From assembly GCA_009842375.1 (NCBI GenBank), contig VYFM01000485.1, positions 1-7,894 of the forward strand: DNA of 7,894 nucleotides. Direction: 5' to 3'. The notes below the pieces were generated by a model. The model worked only from the letters and a program-made list of their open reading frames with translations, did not search any database and was not told the DNA's origin. Position numbers and translations under genes: made by a program. Of this stretch, positions 1-5,569 are shown one piece after another (the stretch's first letter is position 1; the number at the start of each line of letters is the position of its first letter). The DNA is from Candidatus Poribacteria bacterium. Its GTDB lineage: Bacteria > Poribacteria > WGA-4E > WGA-3G.

Positions 1-42
1 AACACAAAAACCGAAAAAACTAAATCAAGATTAAGTTATATC

Positions 43-67
43 GTAGGGGCGAGGTCAACTCGCCCGC
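43..67 (+). repeat. GTAGGGGCGAGG hairpin repeat, copy A
   Basis: This is the first copy of a short interspersed repeat with the core GTAGGGGCGAGGT..CTCGCCCGC. GGGCGAG at 47-53 pairs perfectly with CTCGCCC at 59-65 around a 5-base loop, giving a 7-bp GC-rich stem in otherwise AT-rich DNA. Three further copies lie at 447-474, 557-585 and 682-706. Confidence 0.8.
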
Positions 68-84
68 AGGCTCACATAAAGTCT

Positions 85-116
85 GGTAGGTCGGATCGAA
101 CAACACGACCTCCGAC
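85..116. repeat. GGTAGGTCGG fold-back element
   Basis: GTCGGA at 90-95 is the reverse complement of TCCGAC at 111-116, and GGTCG at 89-93 is that of CGACC at 106-110. Two alternative pairings therefore overlap in one 32-bp unit. It resembles the REP-like intergenic palindromes of bacteria whose genomes carry many short repeats. Only one copy is visible in this window, so the call rests on the internal symmetry. Confidence 0.45.
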
Positions 117-212
117 ATGGACACTAAAGAGAGGCGAAAGATGTATAATTCTTATTTCAACCTGTTTTCGCTTTATAGCAGCCCCAACGAACGACAGATA
201 TATCGTAGCACT

Positions 213-255
213 TTCAGTGTTTTCCGCGTATTCAGTGCATTCAGTGATTCAGACA
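213..255 (+). repeat. CAGTGTTTTCCGCG module, single copy
   Basis: The segment begins TTCAGTGTTTTCCGCG and ends GTGATTCAGACA. The same words recur at 631-675 (TTTTCCGCG, TTCAGTG, GTGATTCAGACA) and in reverse complement at 481-504. Within it, TTCAGTG occurs three times (213, 231 and 240), so it also has a small internal direct repeat. It lacks the left inverted half seen in the copies at 481-548 and 587-675 and looks like a half-element. Confidence 0.6.
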
Positions 256-330
256 GTTCAAACAATACAGGCAAAAAAGAGGAAAATAAAAAAATCAAAA
301 ATCGCGTCACTTTCCTTACCCAGACTGGAT

Positions 331-355
331 GCAAAACGTCACTGTGACGTTTTGC
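331..355. promoter_or_regulatory. Near-perfect 11+11 bp palindrome, candidate operator
   Basis: GCAAAACGTCA at 331-341 is an exact reverse complement of TGACGTTTTGC at 345-355, separated only by CTG. There is no T-run on either side, so a rho-independent terminator is unlikely. The half-site word CGTCAC appears inside it (337-342) and again at 305-310 and 357-362, with the inverse GTGACG at 344-349. The octamer CGCGTCAC flanks the palindrome directly at 303-310 and 355-362. A dimeric regulator site is one reading and a mobile-repeat core is another. The nearest gene start is almost 500 bases downstream, which weakens the operator reading. Confidence 0.4.
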
Positions 356-446
356 GCGTCACATTTTCAGGAGGCAAAAATTACAATTCATGAGGTGACA
401 CCAATTCTAATTATTGTCCCATTATTCATTGCGTCTCGGACATTCC

Positions 447-474
447 GTAGGGGCGAGGTCGCCTTCGCCCGCTC
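447..474 (+). repeat. GTAGGGGCGAGG hairpin repeat, copy B
   Basis: This is a direct copy of the repeat at 43-67. GGGCGAG at 451-457 pairs with TTCGCCC at 464-470, with one G-T wobble. It is followed immediately by GCTCTTTCGCC and then the fold-back module at 481-548. The same arrangement, with GCTCTTCTGTC, follows copy C. Confidence 0.8.
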
Positions 475-480
475 TTTCGC

Positions 481-548
481 CAGAACCACGGAAAACACTG
501 AAAATACCTCTTACTTCAGCGTCATCCGCGCCTTCCGCGATTCTGACA
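481..548. repeat. Fold-back CAGTGTTTTCCGCG module, copy 1
   Basis: The left end, CAGAACCACGGA (481-492), is the reverse complement of the right-end word TCCGCGATTCTG (534-545) with two mismatches. The left arm continues as AAACACTGAAA, the inverse of TTTCAGTGTTT seen at 212-222. The module therefore has terminal inverted repeats and could form a hairpin of about 65 bases. It sits between GTAGGGGCGAGG copies B and C. Confidence 0.6.
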
Positions 549-556
549 ATAACCTC

Positions 557-585
557 GTAGGGACGAGGTTGCCTCGCCCGCTCTT
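557..585 (+). repeat. GTAGGGGCGAGG hairpin repeat, copy C
   Basis: This is the third direct copy, GTAGGGACGAGGTTGCCTCG followed by CCCGCTCTT. A substitution (GGACGAG for GGGCGAG) puts one mismatch in the stem, so it has decayed relative to copy A. It starts about 110 bases after copy B, which makes B plus module 1 and C plus module 2 a diverged tandem pair. Confidence 0.75.
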
Positions 586-586
586 C

Positions 587-675
587 TGTCTGAATCGCGG
601 AAGGCACAGAACACACTGAAAGAATGGATCTTTTCCGCGTCATCCGCGTTTTCAGTGGGTTCCGTGATTCAGACA
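587..675. repeat. Fold-back CAGTGTTTTCCGCG module, copy 2
   Basis: TGTCTGAATCGCGGA (587-601) and TCCGTGATTCAGACA (661-675) are terminal inverted repeats with a single mismatch over 15 bases. Inside, CACACTGAAA (612-621) and TTTTCAGTG (649-657) are inverted, and CCGCGT occurs as a tight direct repeat (635 and 644). The unit is 89 bp, has no coding capacity of its own and resembles a small non-autonomous fold-back element. Confidence 0.65.
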
Positions 676-681
676 AAAAGA

Positions 682-706
682 CGGGCGGGGAAACCCTGCC
701 CCTACG
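682..706 (-). repeat. GTAGGGGCGAGG-type hairpin repeat, copy D (inverted)
   Basis: Read on the minus strand this is CGTAGGGGCAGGGTTTCCCC followed by GCCCG, the same family as copies A-C but in the opposite orientation. It closes the repeat array on the antiporter side. A and B point the same way as C, so the array ends in an inverted copy. Confidence 0.7.
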
Positions 707-742
707 CAACAGTGTCAAAAATTTTACACACTCTCGCAGAAG

Positions 743-748
743 TATAAT
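743..748 (+). promoter_or_regulatory. Possible -10 box for the antiporter gene
   Basis: TATAAT matches the sigma70 -10 consensus exactly and lies in the AT-rich leader 80 bases before the start codon. I see no good -35 hexamer at the proper distance: TTTACA at 723-728 would leave only 14 bases. The call is therefore weak. Confidence 0.3.
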
Positions 749-817
749 CTTGAATAATAATCCATGATATGATACGCTAACTAAGTCAATCTAAATCCTT
801 ATTTATGACTTACACAT

Positions 818-822
818 GAGGT
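818..822 (+). promoter_or_regulatory. Ribosome binding site that sets the TTG start
   Basis: GAGGT lies 5 bases before the TTG at 828. It is the only Shine-Dalgarno-like sequence near the head of the frame and supports TTG over the next in-frame ATG (codon 22). The site is embedded in a two-codon open frame, ATG AGG TAA (816-824), which follows a five-codon frame, ATG ACT TAC ACA TGA (805-819). Confidence 0.6.
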
Positions 823-827
823 AATCC

Positions 828-2513
828 TTGAACTACAAACAAAAAGCACTGATATGTATCCCAATTTTCATAGTGATATGTTTTGTTCTAATGGGGTTAT
901 TCCCAAATATCCTATCGGATGACGGGGAAATAGTATGGTGGCTTAGCGTCCTACCACCTTTGATAGCAATTACGTTAGCAATAATAACAACCCGTCTATT
1001 TCTAAGTCTTGGTGTCGCTGTAGGATCAGGTCTACTACTCTCCTGGATTCACCCTGTATTGGATAAACAAGACATAACATTGAAATCATTAGGATTGGAA
1101 GTGGTTTGGTTTGTGCGTGCTGTAACAGTTGGTAATGACGGTATAGACCTATTTAACTTCTGGGTTATCATGTTTGTTTTATTCATGATGTCTATGATCT
1201 CTGTCGTGATAGCATCCGGAGGAATTGCAAGTGTCATAACAATCTTATCCCACCTTGCAAAAGGACCGCGCACCACACAAGTCATTACTGCTGTGATGGG
1301 GACAATTATCTTCATCGGCGACTATAGCAACGCAATGCTCGTTGGTCCTACTATGCGACCTATCACAGATAAATATAAAGTGAGTCGTGAAAAATTAGCA
1401 TATATTGTAGATTCAACAAGCGCACCTATTGCAGGACTCGCATTTGTTAGCACATGGATCGGTTACGAGGTGGGATTATTTAATGCTGTTGCAGAGAATA
1501 TCGGCTTAAATAGCGATGGATATTCAATGTTTTTTGATGCATTACCGTTTCGCTTTTACTGTATATTAACAATCATTTTCGTTCTCATAAACACAGTCAG
1601 TGGACGCGATTACGGAATGATGCGAAGTGCGCAAAACCGTGCTCGAGATACCGGAAATGTATCCGATCCTGATGCGAAAGTCATGGGAGGAATTACATCT
1701 GACACAAACACCCTTAACACCAACTCGCAGATACTTTCTGCTGTCATTCCTCTTACACTCCTGTTTACCATGATATTAGGGGGTTTATGGATTGATGGAA
1801 ATGGAAGTGGATCCGTTTTTTCTTTGACTTCCTGGAGAAACGCTCTTTCTGAAGCTAACAATGTAAAGGTCCTCGCTTCTTCTGCTATAACTTCATTTGT
1901 TGCTGCAATCCTATGTGGGTTAGTATTTTCTAAAATGTCATTTCCACAAATCAGCAAAGCAGTCAAAGAAGGACTTTCAGGAACACTCTTACCAATAGCC
2001 ATTATCTTATGTGCGTGGGGGATAAAAGCAAGTTGCGATAGATTGTCAACAGGAGATTATATCGCATCACTTCTTAGTGATGTTGTTTCACCGCTATGGT
2101 TTCCAGCATTGGTTTTTGTAGTCGCATCACTTACATCATTCGCAACAGGTACCAGTTGGGGTACAATGGCGATTCTCATCCCAACAGCAATCCCAGTCGC
2201 TTATGTCCTTGACGGTAATATGTACGGCATCACTACGATTATCTGTTTAGGTGCAGTATTAGATGGTGCTATTTTTGGAGACCACTGCTCGCCAATATCT
2301 GACACGACCATACTAAGTGCGATTGTAAGTAGTTGTGATCCAATGCATCATGTCCGAACACAAATGCCTTACGCACTTACCGTCGCAGTAATTGCATTGA
2401 TGTGTGGTTATCTTCCAGCAGCTCTCGGTCTACCATCAGGGATTGGAATTCTTATCGGAACAGGAGGGATAATACTACTGTATGTAGGCTTATCGCGACT
2501 ACAATCAGATTAA
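828..2513 (+). CDS. NhaC-family Na+/H+ antiporter
   Basis: This 561-residue inner-membrane protein has roughly a dozen hydrophobic segments, for example around residues 7-28, 38-74, 112-140, 150-173, 242-257, 302-320, 347-367, 385-400, 423-460, 465-482 and 513-557. It probably exchanges external protons for cytoplasmic Na+ (or a coupled organic anion). Family signatures are FIGDYSNAM (162-170, with D165), DSTSAPIAGLAF (195-206), ATGTSWGTM (439-447) and GDHCSPISDTT (484-494), followed by MHHVRTQMPY. These match the Na_H_antiporter (NhaC) family of the ion transporter superfamily, and the length is normal. The start is TTG, supported by GAGGT five bases upstream. It stands alone on the plus strand and converges on the amidohydrolase gene 118 bases away. 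Substrate is uncertain, because relatives include malate/lactate-coupled antiporters such as MleN. I see no clear terminator after the stop. Confidence 0.88.
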   Translation: MNYKQKALICIPIFIVICFVLMGLFPNILSDDGEIVWWLSVLPPLIAITLAIITTRLFLSLGVAVGSGLLLSWIHPVLDKQDITLKSLGLEVVWFVRAVTVGNDGIDLFNFWVIMFVLFMMSMISVVIASGGIASVITILSHLAKGPRTTQVITAVMGTIIFIGDYSNAMLVGPTMRPITDKYKVSREKLAYIVDSTSAPIAGLAFVSTWIGYEVGLFNAVAENIGLNSDGYSMFFDALPFRFYCILTIIFVLINTVSGRDYGMMRSAQNRARDTGNVSDPDAKVMGGITSDTNTLNTNSQILSAVIPLTLLFTMILGGLWIDGNGSGSVFSLTSWRNALSEANNVKVLASSAITSFVAAILCGLVFSKMSFPQISKAVKEGLSGTLLPIAIILCAWGIKASCDRLSTGDYIASLLSDVVSPLWFPALVFVVASLTSFATGTSWGTMAILIPTAIPVAYVLDGNMYGITTIICLGAVLDGAIFGDHCSPISDTTILSAIVSSCDPMHHVRTQMPYALTVAVIALMCGYLPAALGLPSGIGILIGTGGIILLYVGLSRLQSD

Positions 2514-2631
2514 TTGGAAAATTGCGAAAAAGGTAATTCCGTTTAGTAGGTTTGACCGAGCAAAGTGGGGTACAACATAGTTGGTTACTAAAGTACCAGC
2601 GTGTGGAAGGTATGTAGCAGCATAAGTTGAA

Positions 2632-3531
2632 CTATGTATTTCTGTTTGGAAACCGCAAAATACGCTTTGCATTTCCACCCATAATATCCGCTAACTCTGA
2701 CTCAGACAAATGTGGCAACAATTCTTCAATCACTGATGTAAGTTCGCCGTAGCCCGGTTTCTCTAAAATCCATGGAAAATCTGTTGCCCACATCAATCGC
2801 TTGACACCAAAATCGTTTAGCAAATTGTGATGCCATCCTGCTAAATCTTTGTATGGGTAATCTTGTTTACTGAATGCATACTGTCCAGACAGATGAACCG
2901 ATACGTTCTCATAACGCGCCAATCTGTAGGTTGTATGCATATTGAGATTATATCCTGACACCTGAATCTGTGGTCGACCAAGTTCGTCTAAACTGAACTT
3001 ACCTTTACCCGGTGTCATACCGAGATGATTGAGAACAACACGCACTTGTGGAAATTCCTGAATGAGATATGGGAGAAGGTGTGCATCAATCGAACGTGGA
3101 TATAACCACAACACATAATCTTTTTCTGCTGCACACTTCCAGATGTGGTATGCTCGGATATCTTGCACATCTTTTGTTTCAAAAATATCTCTCGGTCCGC
3201 CAAGTTCAAACAGTCTAAACCCGATTATTCCTGAACCTTCTGCTAATGCTGACATGTGATCTGCAGGATTTGGATGATTGATCGGAACAACACCTATACC
3301 GAGAAACCTGTCTGGATAACTGTTCAGACAGTGTAGCAGATAACTGTGATGGTCTATACTTGTTCCTCCGATCTGAACAAGGACTGCTTGGTCAATTTGA
3401 TTCTCTTCCATTACATCTAATAGTTTTTCAGCAGGTTCCTCTCGTTCAGCAGGACATATTGGCGTAACTTCGCGTGGGAATTCAGGTGTTACTTTAGTAA
3501 ACACATGCAGATGTGCATCAATTCTTGGCAT
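2632..3531 (-). CDS. Amidohydrolase-2 family metal-dependent hydrolase
   Basis: This 299-residue cytoplasmic TIM-barrel enzyme belongs to the Amidohydro_2 family, whose members include ACMSD-type decarboxylases and pyrone/lactone hydrolases. The metal-site residues are present and in order: HxH at H7 and H9 (IDAHLH), H169 in VVLNHLG, and D251 in MWATDFPW. The C-terminal GNAKRIL (286-292) is also typical. No signal peptide is seen. It is the third gene of the operon. Its ATG lies 9 bases after the stop of the oxygenase gene, and its Shine-Dalgarno AGGA overlaps that stop (TAGGA), so translation is probably coupled. The conserved residues indicate an active enzyme, but the substrate cannot be read from sequence. 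The context suggests a carboxylic-acid or lactone intermediate made by the two upstream enzymes. Confidence 0.87.
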   Translation of the reverse strand: MPRIDAHLHVFTKVTPEFPREVTPICPAEREEPAEKLLDVMEENQIDQAVLVQIGGTSIDHHSYLLHCLNSYPDRFLGIGVVPINHPNPADHMSALAEGSGIIGFRLFELGGPRDIFETKDVQDIRAYHIWKCAAEKDYVLWLYPRSIDAHLLPYLIQEFPQVRVVLNHLGMTPGKGKFSLDELGRPQIQVSGYNLNMHTTYRLARYENVSVHLSGQYAFSKQDYPYKDLAGWHHNLLNDFGVKRLMWATDFPWILEKPGYGELTSVIEELLPHLSESELADIMGGNAKRILRFPNRNT

Positions 3532-3538
3532 AATTCCG

Positions 3539-3543
3539 TCCTA
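3539..3543 (-). promoter_or_regulatory. Shine-Dalgarno overlapping the upstream stop codon
   Basis: On the minus strand the oxygenase stop TAG is followed directly by GA, giving TAGGA. AGGA then stands 7 bases before the amidohydrolase ATG. Sharing bases between the stop and the ribosome site is a hallmark of translational reinitiation and supports this ATG. Confidence 0.6.
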
Positions 3544-4266
3544 TGATGTTAAATCAGGTAAACTAAATAGTCTACGACGTTCAGGTGTTTGACAATGACC
3601 AGAAATTGCAGCGAATTGTTCTGGTCCAATGCGTCCCGGAGTGCGTTTCTCATAAATCAAGATTATCGATTTTCGTGGTTCATTTGTAGCATTATCCATA
3701 GATGCATGCCAACCACATGAATTGAACATGATCGCAGTCCCTGCTTTACCCGGGAACGTCTTATGACCCGGCATACTCTCTTGGAATAGTGGACGTTTGT
3801 AAGGACCAGAGTCTGGTTTATGACTGCCAGGAACAAAACCGAATTCACCACCATTAGCGGGTACGTCTCCCACATAGATTTGCACTTTTATGTGAAGCGG
3901 ATTGTCCTTGCCAACATCAGGATGCCAACCTGTATAGCTAACAGGGAACGGAGCAACTGTTCTGACTTGTGGTCCTAATAGAATCACATCGTCTTCAGTA
4001 AATTCCATCAAGGCACCGTAATAACTCGGATGATCGATGATGTCTATGAAAATTGTGTCTTTTTCAAGAGGATTTGGTATGTCATAAAACGTAGCTGCAG
4101 CCTCGCCTGCTTCTACTCTATCTAACCATTCATCCTTACATTCAGCAGCCCAATAATCAAATGCTGACTGCAACCGTTTCAACTGATCACCCTGAATGGC
4201 ATCTTCAAAAACGAGATAACCTTCTTCTTCCCACTGCTTTTTCTCTTCCGGAGTTGGTCGTATCAT
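3541..4266 (-). CDS. Phytanoyl-CoA dioxygenase (PhyH) family Fe(II)/2-oxoglutarate oxygenase
   Basis: This 241-residue cytoplasmic oxygenase should couple 2-oxoglutarate decarboxylation to hydroxylation (or related oxidation) of an unknown substrate. The double-stranded beta-helix facial triad is intact: H115 and D117 in GWHPD, and distal H187 in CGWHASMDN. R198 lies 11 residues further on (NEPRKSI), the spacing of the 2-oxoglutarate-binding Arg in human PhyH (H264/R275). FVPGSHK (144-150) is also family-typical. The frame is open 11 codons further upstream, to 4299. I choose the ATG at 4264-4266 because it overlaps the preceding stop as TAATG, has GGAAGG 7 bases upstream and gives the usual N-terminus (MIRPTPEEKKQWEEEGYLVF). 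It is the second gene of the operon. PhyH relatives act on acyl-CoAs, amino acids, ectoine and natural products, so the substrate stays open. Confidence 0.88.
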   Translation of the reverse strand: MIRPTPEEKKQWEEEGYLVFEDAIQGDQLKRLQSAFDYWAAECKDEWLDRVEAGEAAATFYDIPNPLEKDTIFIDIIDHPSYYGALMEFTEDDVILLGPQVRTVAPFPVSYTGWHPDVGKDNPLHIKVQIYVGDVPANGGEFGFVPGSHKPDSGPYKRPLFQESMPGHKTFPGKAGTAIMFNSCGWHASMDNATNEPRKSIILIYEKRTPGRIGPEQFAAISGHCQTPERRRLFSLPDLTS

Positions 4267-4279
4267 TATTTCACCTTCC
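4266..4279 (-). promoter_or_regulatory. TAATG stop-start overlap with Shine-Dalgarno
   Basis: The TAA of the PLP-enzyme gene (4268-4266) and the ATG of the oxygenase gene (4266-4264) share one base. GGAAGG (minus strand of 4274-4279) lies 7 bases before that ATG, inside the last codons of the upstream gene. This decides the oxygenase start and indicates translational coupling. Confidence 0.7.
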
Positions 4280-5309
4280 CTCTTCCAGCAATTTGCCATT
4301 TAGTTTCAACTGTATTTATCCGAACTCCCACCAGTTCATCGTGTAAGTTACTTGTCATCCCTTGATGTAGTGGTATAACGGATAGCCTTTCACCTACCCT
4401 GAACTTATGAGAACACCCACTAACATCTACATGTCCATGTTCAACAGACATACCGTATATTTTAGCATCAGGATGTTCAATGATATGTCCATAGGGCGTA
4501 GGCGGGTAACTGGCAAAGGTCTTCTGTCCGCCATCAATGATTATCCTGTCTGAAGACGGGGTGCTTACAACTGTTACAAGAACTCTAAGCACACATCGTT
4601 CAGGAGATAACATCTCTGAATTTCCTACACGCGTCATCTCTTCATATACATAAGAACCACTACGCGTCTCAGTGCATCCTATTTCCTTTGAAGCAATTTC
4701 TGATCCTGTCCCACCACCACTGATAACATTCACAGGAATACCGTCCTTCCTCAACAGATTAACAGTTTCAGTAATGAAAGGTTTTGCGTTTACATTGCTT
4801 GGGTAAGTCATCACGCCTTGAAAATCAAGTCCAGGCATTTTCACTGCCTTTTGCGCAAGATGGTGTGCAGCCAGTGGCGACCCGACTCCACATCGTCTGC
4901 TTCCTGTATCCAGTTCCACTATAACAGGGATAACACATCCATCTGCAGTCGCTTGTTGAGAGATACCTGATGCTGTTTCCTCAGAATCAAGTGCAACTAT
5001 TACCTTTGCCCGTTTAACCAAATCTGTTAACCGTTGTAGCTTAGGTTTCCCGACGATATTATATGGTATAAGAATGTCGTCTATTTCTGCATCAACCATC
5101 ACTTCTGCTTCACCTAACTTTTGACACGTTATCCCTTTAGAACCAGTTTCAACTTGTAATTTGGCAATCTCTGGTACTTTATGAGTTTTGGTATGAACAC
5201 GTAGCGGAATACCAATCTCACTACAATGTTTTGCCATATTACTAATATTTTTCTCAAGAACATCTAAGTCTGCAAGTAATGCAGGAGTGTCAAGATCGTT
5301 GATATGCAT
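4266..5309 (-). CDS. D-serine dehydratase/D-threonine aldolase-like PLP enzyme (fold-type III)
   Basis: This 347-residue cytoplasmic protein combines an alanine-racemase-like N-terminal barrel (about 5-240) with a D-serine dehydratase-like C-terminal domain (about 240-340). HTKTHK at 39-44 carries the probable Schiff-base lysine K41. SGGGTGSE (197-204) is the PLP-phosphate loop, and RSGSYVYEE (216-224) and IIIDGGQK (256-263) are typical. EHGHVD (290-295) and H315 fit the metal-site region, but the usual His-x-Cys (D-serine dehydratase) or His-x-Asp (D-threonine aldolase) reads H315-Q316-G317, so one metal ligand seems missing. Known family reactions are D-serine dehydration, retro-aldol cleavage of D-beta-hydroxy amino acids and D-hydroxyaspartate dehydration. 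It is first in the operon, with GAAGG 7 bases before the ATG and a promoter just upstream. The specific reaction is not determinable here. Confidence 0.85.
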   Translation of the reverse strand: MHINDLDTPALLADLDVLEKNISNMAKHCSEIGIPLRVHTKTHKVPEIAKLQVETGSKGITCQKLGEAEVMVDAEIDDILIPYNIVGKPKLQRLTDLVKRAKVIVALDSEETASGISQQATADGCVIPVIVELDTGSRRCGVGSPLAAHHLAQKAVKMPGLDFQGVMTYPSNVNAKPFITETVNLLRKDGIPVNVISGGGTGSEIASKEIGCTETRSGSYVYEEMTRVGNSEMLSPERCVLRVLVTVVSTPSSDRIIIDGGQKTFASYPPTPYGHIIEHPDAKIYGMSVEHGHVDVSGCSHKFRVGERLSVIPLHQGMTSNLHDELVGVRINTVETKWQIAGRGKVK

Positions 5310-5337
5310 AGAAATACCTTCAAATAGATTCTATTTT

Positions 5338-5366
5338 AGTTTACCTTCAGGTCGCTTTTGTGTCAA
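5338..5366 (-). promoter_or_regulatory. Sigma70-like promoter of the three-gene operon
   Basis: On the minus strand, TTGACA (5366-5361, perfect -35) is followed by a 17-base spacer and TAAACT (5343-5338, 4 of 6 matches to the -10 consensus). Transcription would start near 5331, leaving a leader of about 20 bases before the ATG at 5309. No repeat or gene interrupts this leader. Confidence 0.6.
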
Positions 5367-5415
5367 GTATTATGATGTGAATTTCAGGGTATATAGTTTT
5401 AGGTTTTTGGCGTAT

Positions 5416-5556
5416 TCTGAACCAAGATTTTCAGGATTTGTAGATTTCCAGGATTAGGAGTTGTTGTATTTATTCCGTTTCAAAAGGATGGAGGGCTACC
5501 TTTTGCAACGAAGCATTGGAATATCAGACTCATAATCCTGAGAATCCTGGTTCAGA
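5416..5556. repeat. 141-bp element with 23-bp terminal inverted repeats
   Basis: The left end (5416-5438) begins TCTGAACCA and ends TCAGGATT. The reverse complement of the right end (5534-5556) is identical except for two positions out of 23. Next to the left end, GATTTTCAGGATT (5426-5438) is echoed by GATTTCCAGGATT (5443-5455). An internal hairpin lies at 5481-5505. The element has no coding capacity and fits between the operon promoter and the 3' end of prmC. It may be a small non-autonomous mobile repeat. If transcribed it could also fold at the prmC mRNA end. Confidence 0.65.
5481..5505. repeat. Internal CAAAAGG/CCTTTTG hairpin
   Basis: CAAAAGG (5481-5487) and CCTTTTG (5499-5505) are exact reverse complements around an 11-base loop. 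It lies in the middle of the 141-bp inverted-repeat element. It lacks a following T-run on the minus strand, so I do not call it a terminator for prmC. Confidence 0.4.
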
Positions 5557-5569
5557 CAATAGAAACACT

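Larger units (their letters stand above)
1..827. other. Gene-free, repeat-rich intergenic region
   Basis: This stretch of about 830 bases has no reading frame that I accept as a gene. It is largely a mosaic of short repeats: GTAGGGGCGAGG hairpins at 43-67, 447-474, 557-585 and (inverted) 682-706; CAGTGTTTTCCGCG-type modules at 213-255, 481-548 and 587-675; a GGTAGGTCGG element at 85-116; and a palindrome at 331-355. Positions 266-301 are A-rich. The last 100 bases are AT-rich and presumably hold the promoter and leader of the antiporter gene. The short open frames here run through the repeats and translate to low-complexity peptides such as FSVFRVFSAFSDSD, as expected from repeat DNA. The true extent to the left is unknown because the window begins inside it. 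Confidence 0.75.

Noticed and set aside
331..355. Palindrome as a rho-independent terminator
   Set aside because: No T-run follows on either strand, and no gene ends close by.
43..706. CRISPR array
   Set aside because: Repeat copies are diverged, irregularly spaced and in both orientations, with no uniform spacers and no cas genes nearby.
117..718. Three overlapping short reading frames (117-347 and 329-619 on plus, 422-718 on minus)
   Set aside because: They run through the repeat modules, and their peptides are translations of the repeats (FSVFRVFSAFSDSD, ENTENTSYFSV). They overlap one another and match no family. One has a passable GAGG before an internal ATG at 141, but the frame then enters repeat sequence.
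2582..2597. Small hairpin TGGTTAC/GTACCA between the convergent genes as a terminator
   Set aside because: The stem is short with a bulge, and no T-run follows on either strand.
4267..4299. Upstream extension of the oxygenase frame by 11 codons
   Set aside because: The extension lies wholly inside the PLP-enzyme gene. The TAATG overlap, the Shine-Dalgarno and the normal family N-terminus all favour the ATG at 4264-4266.
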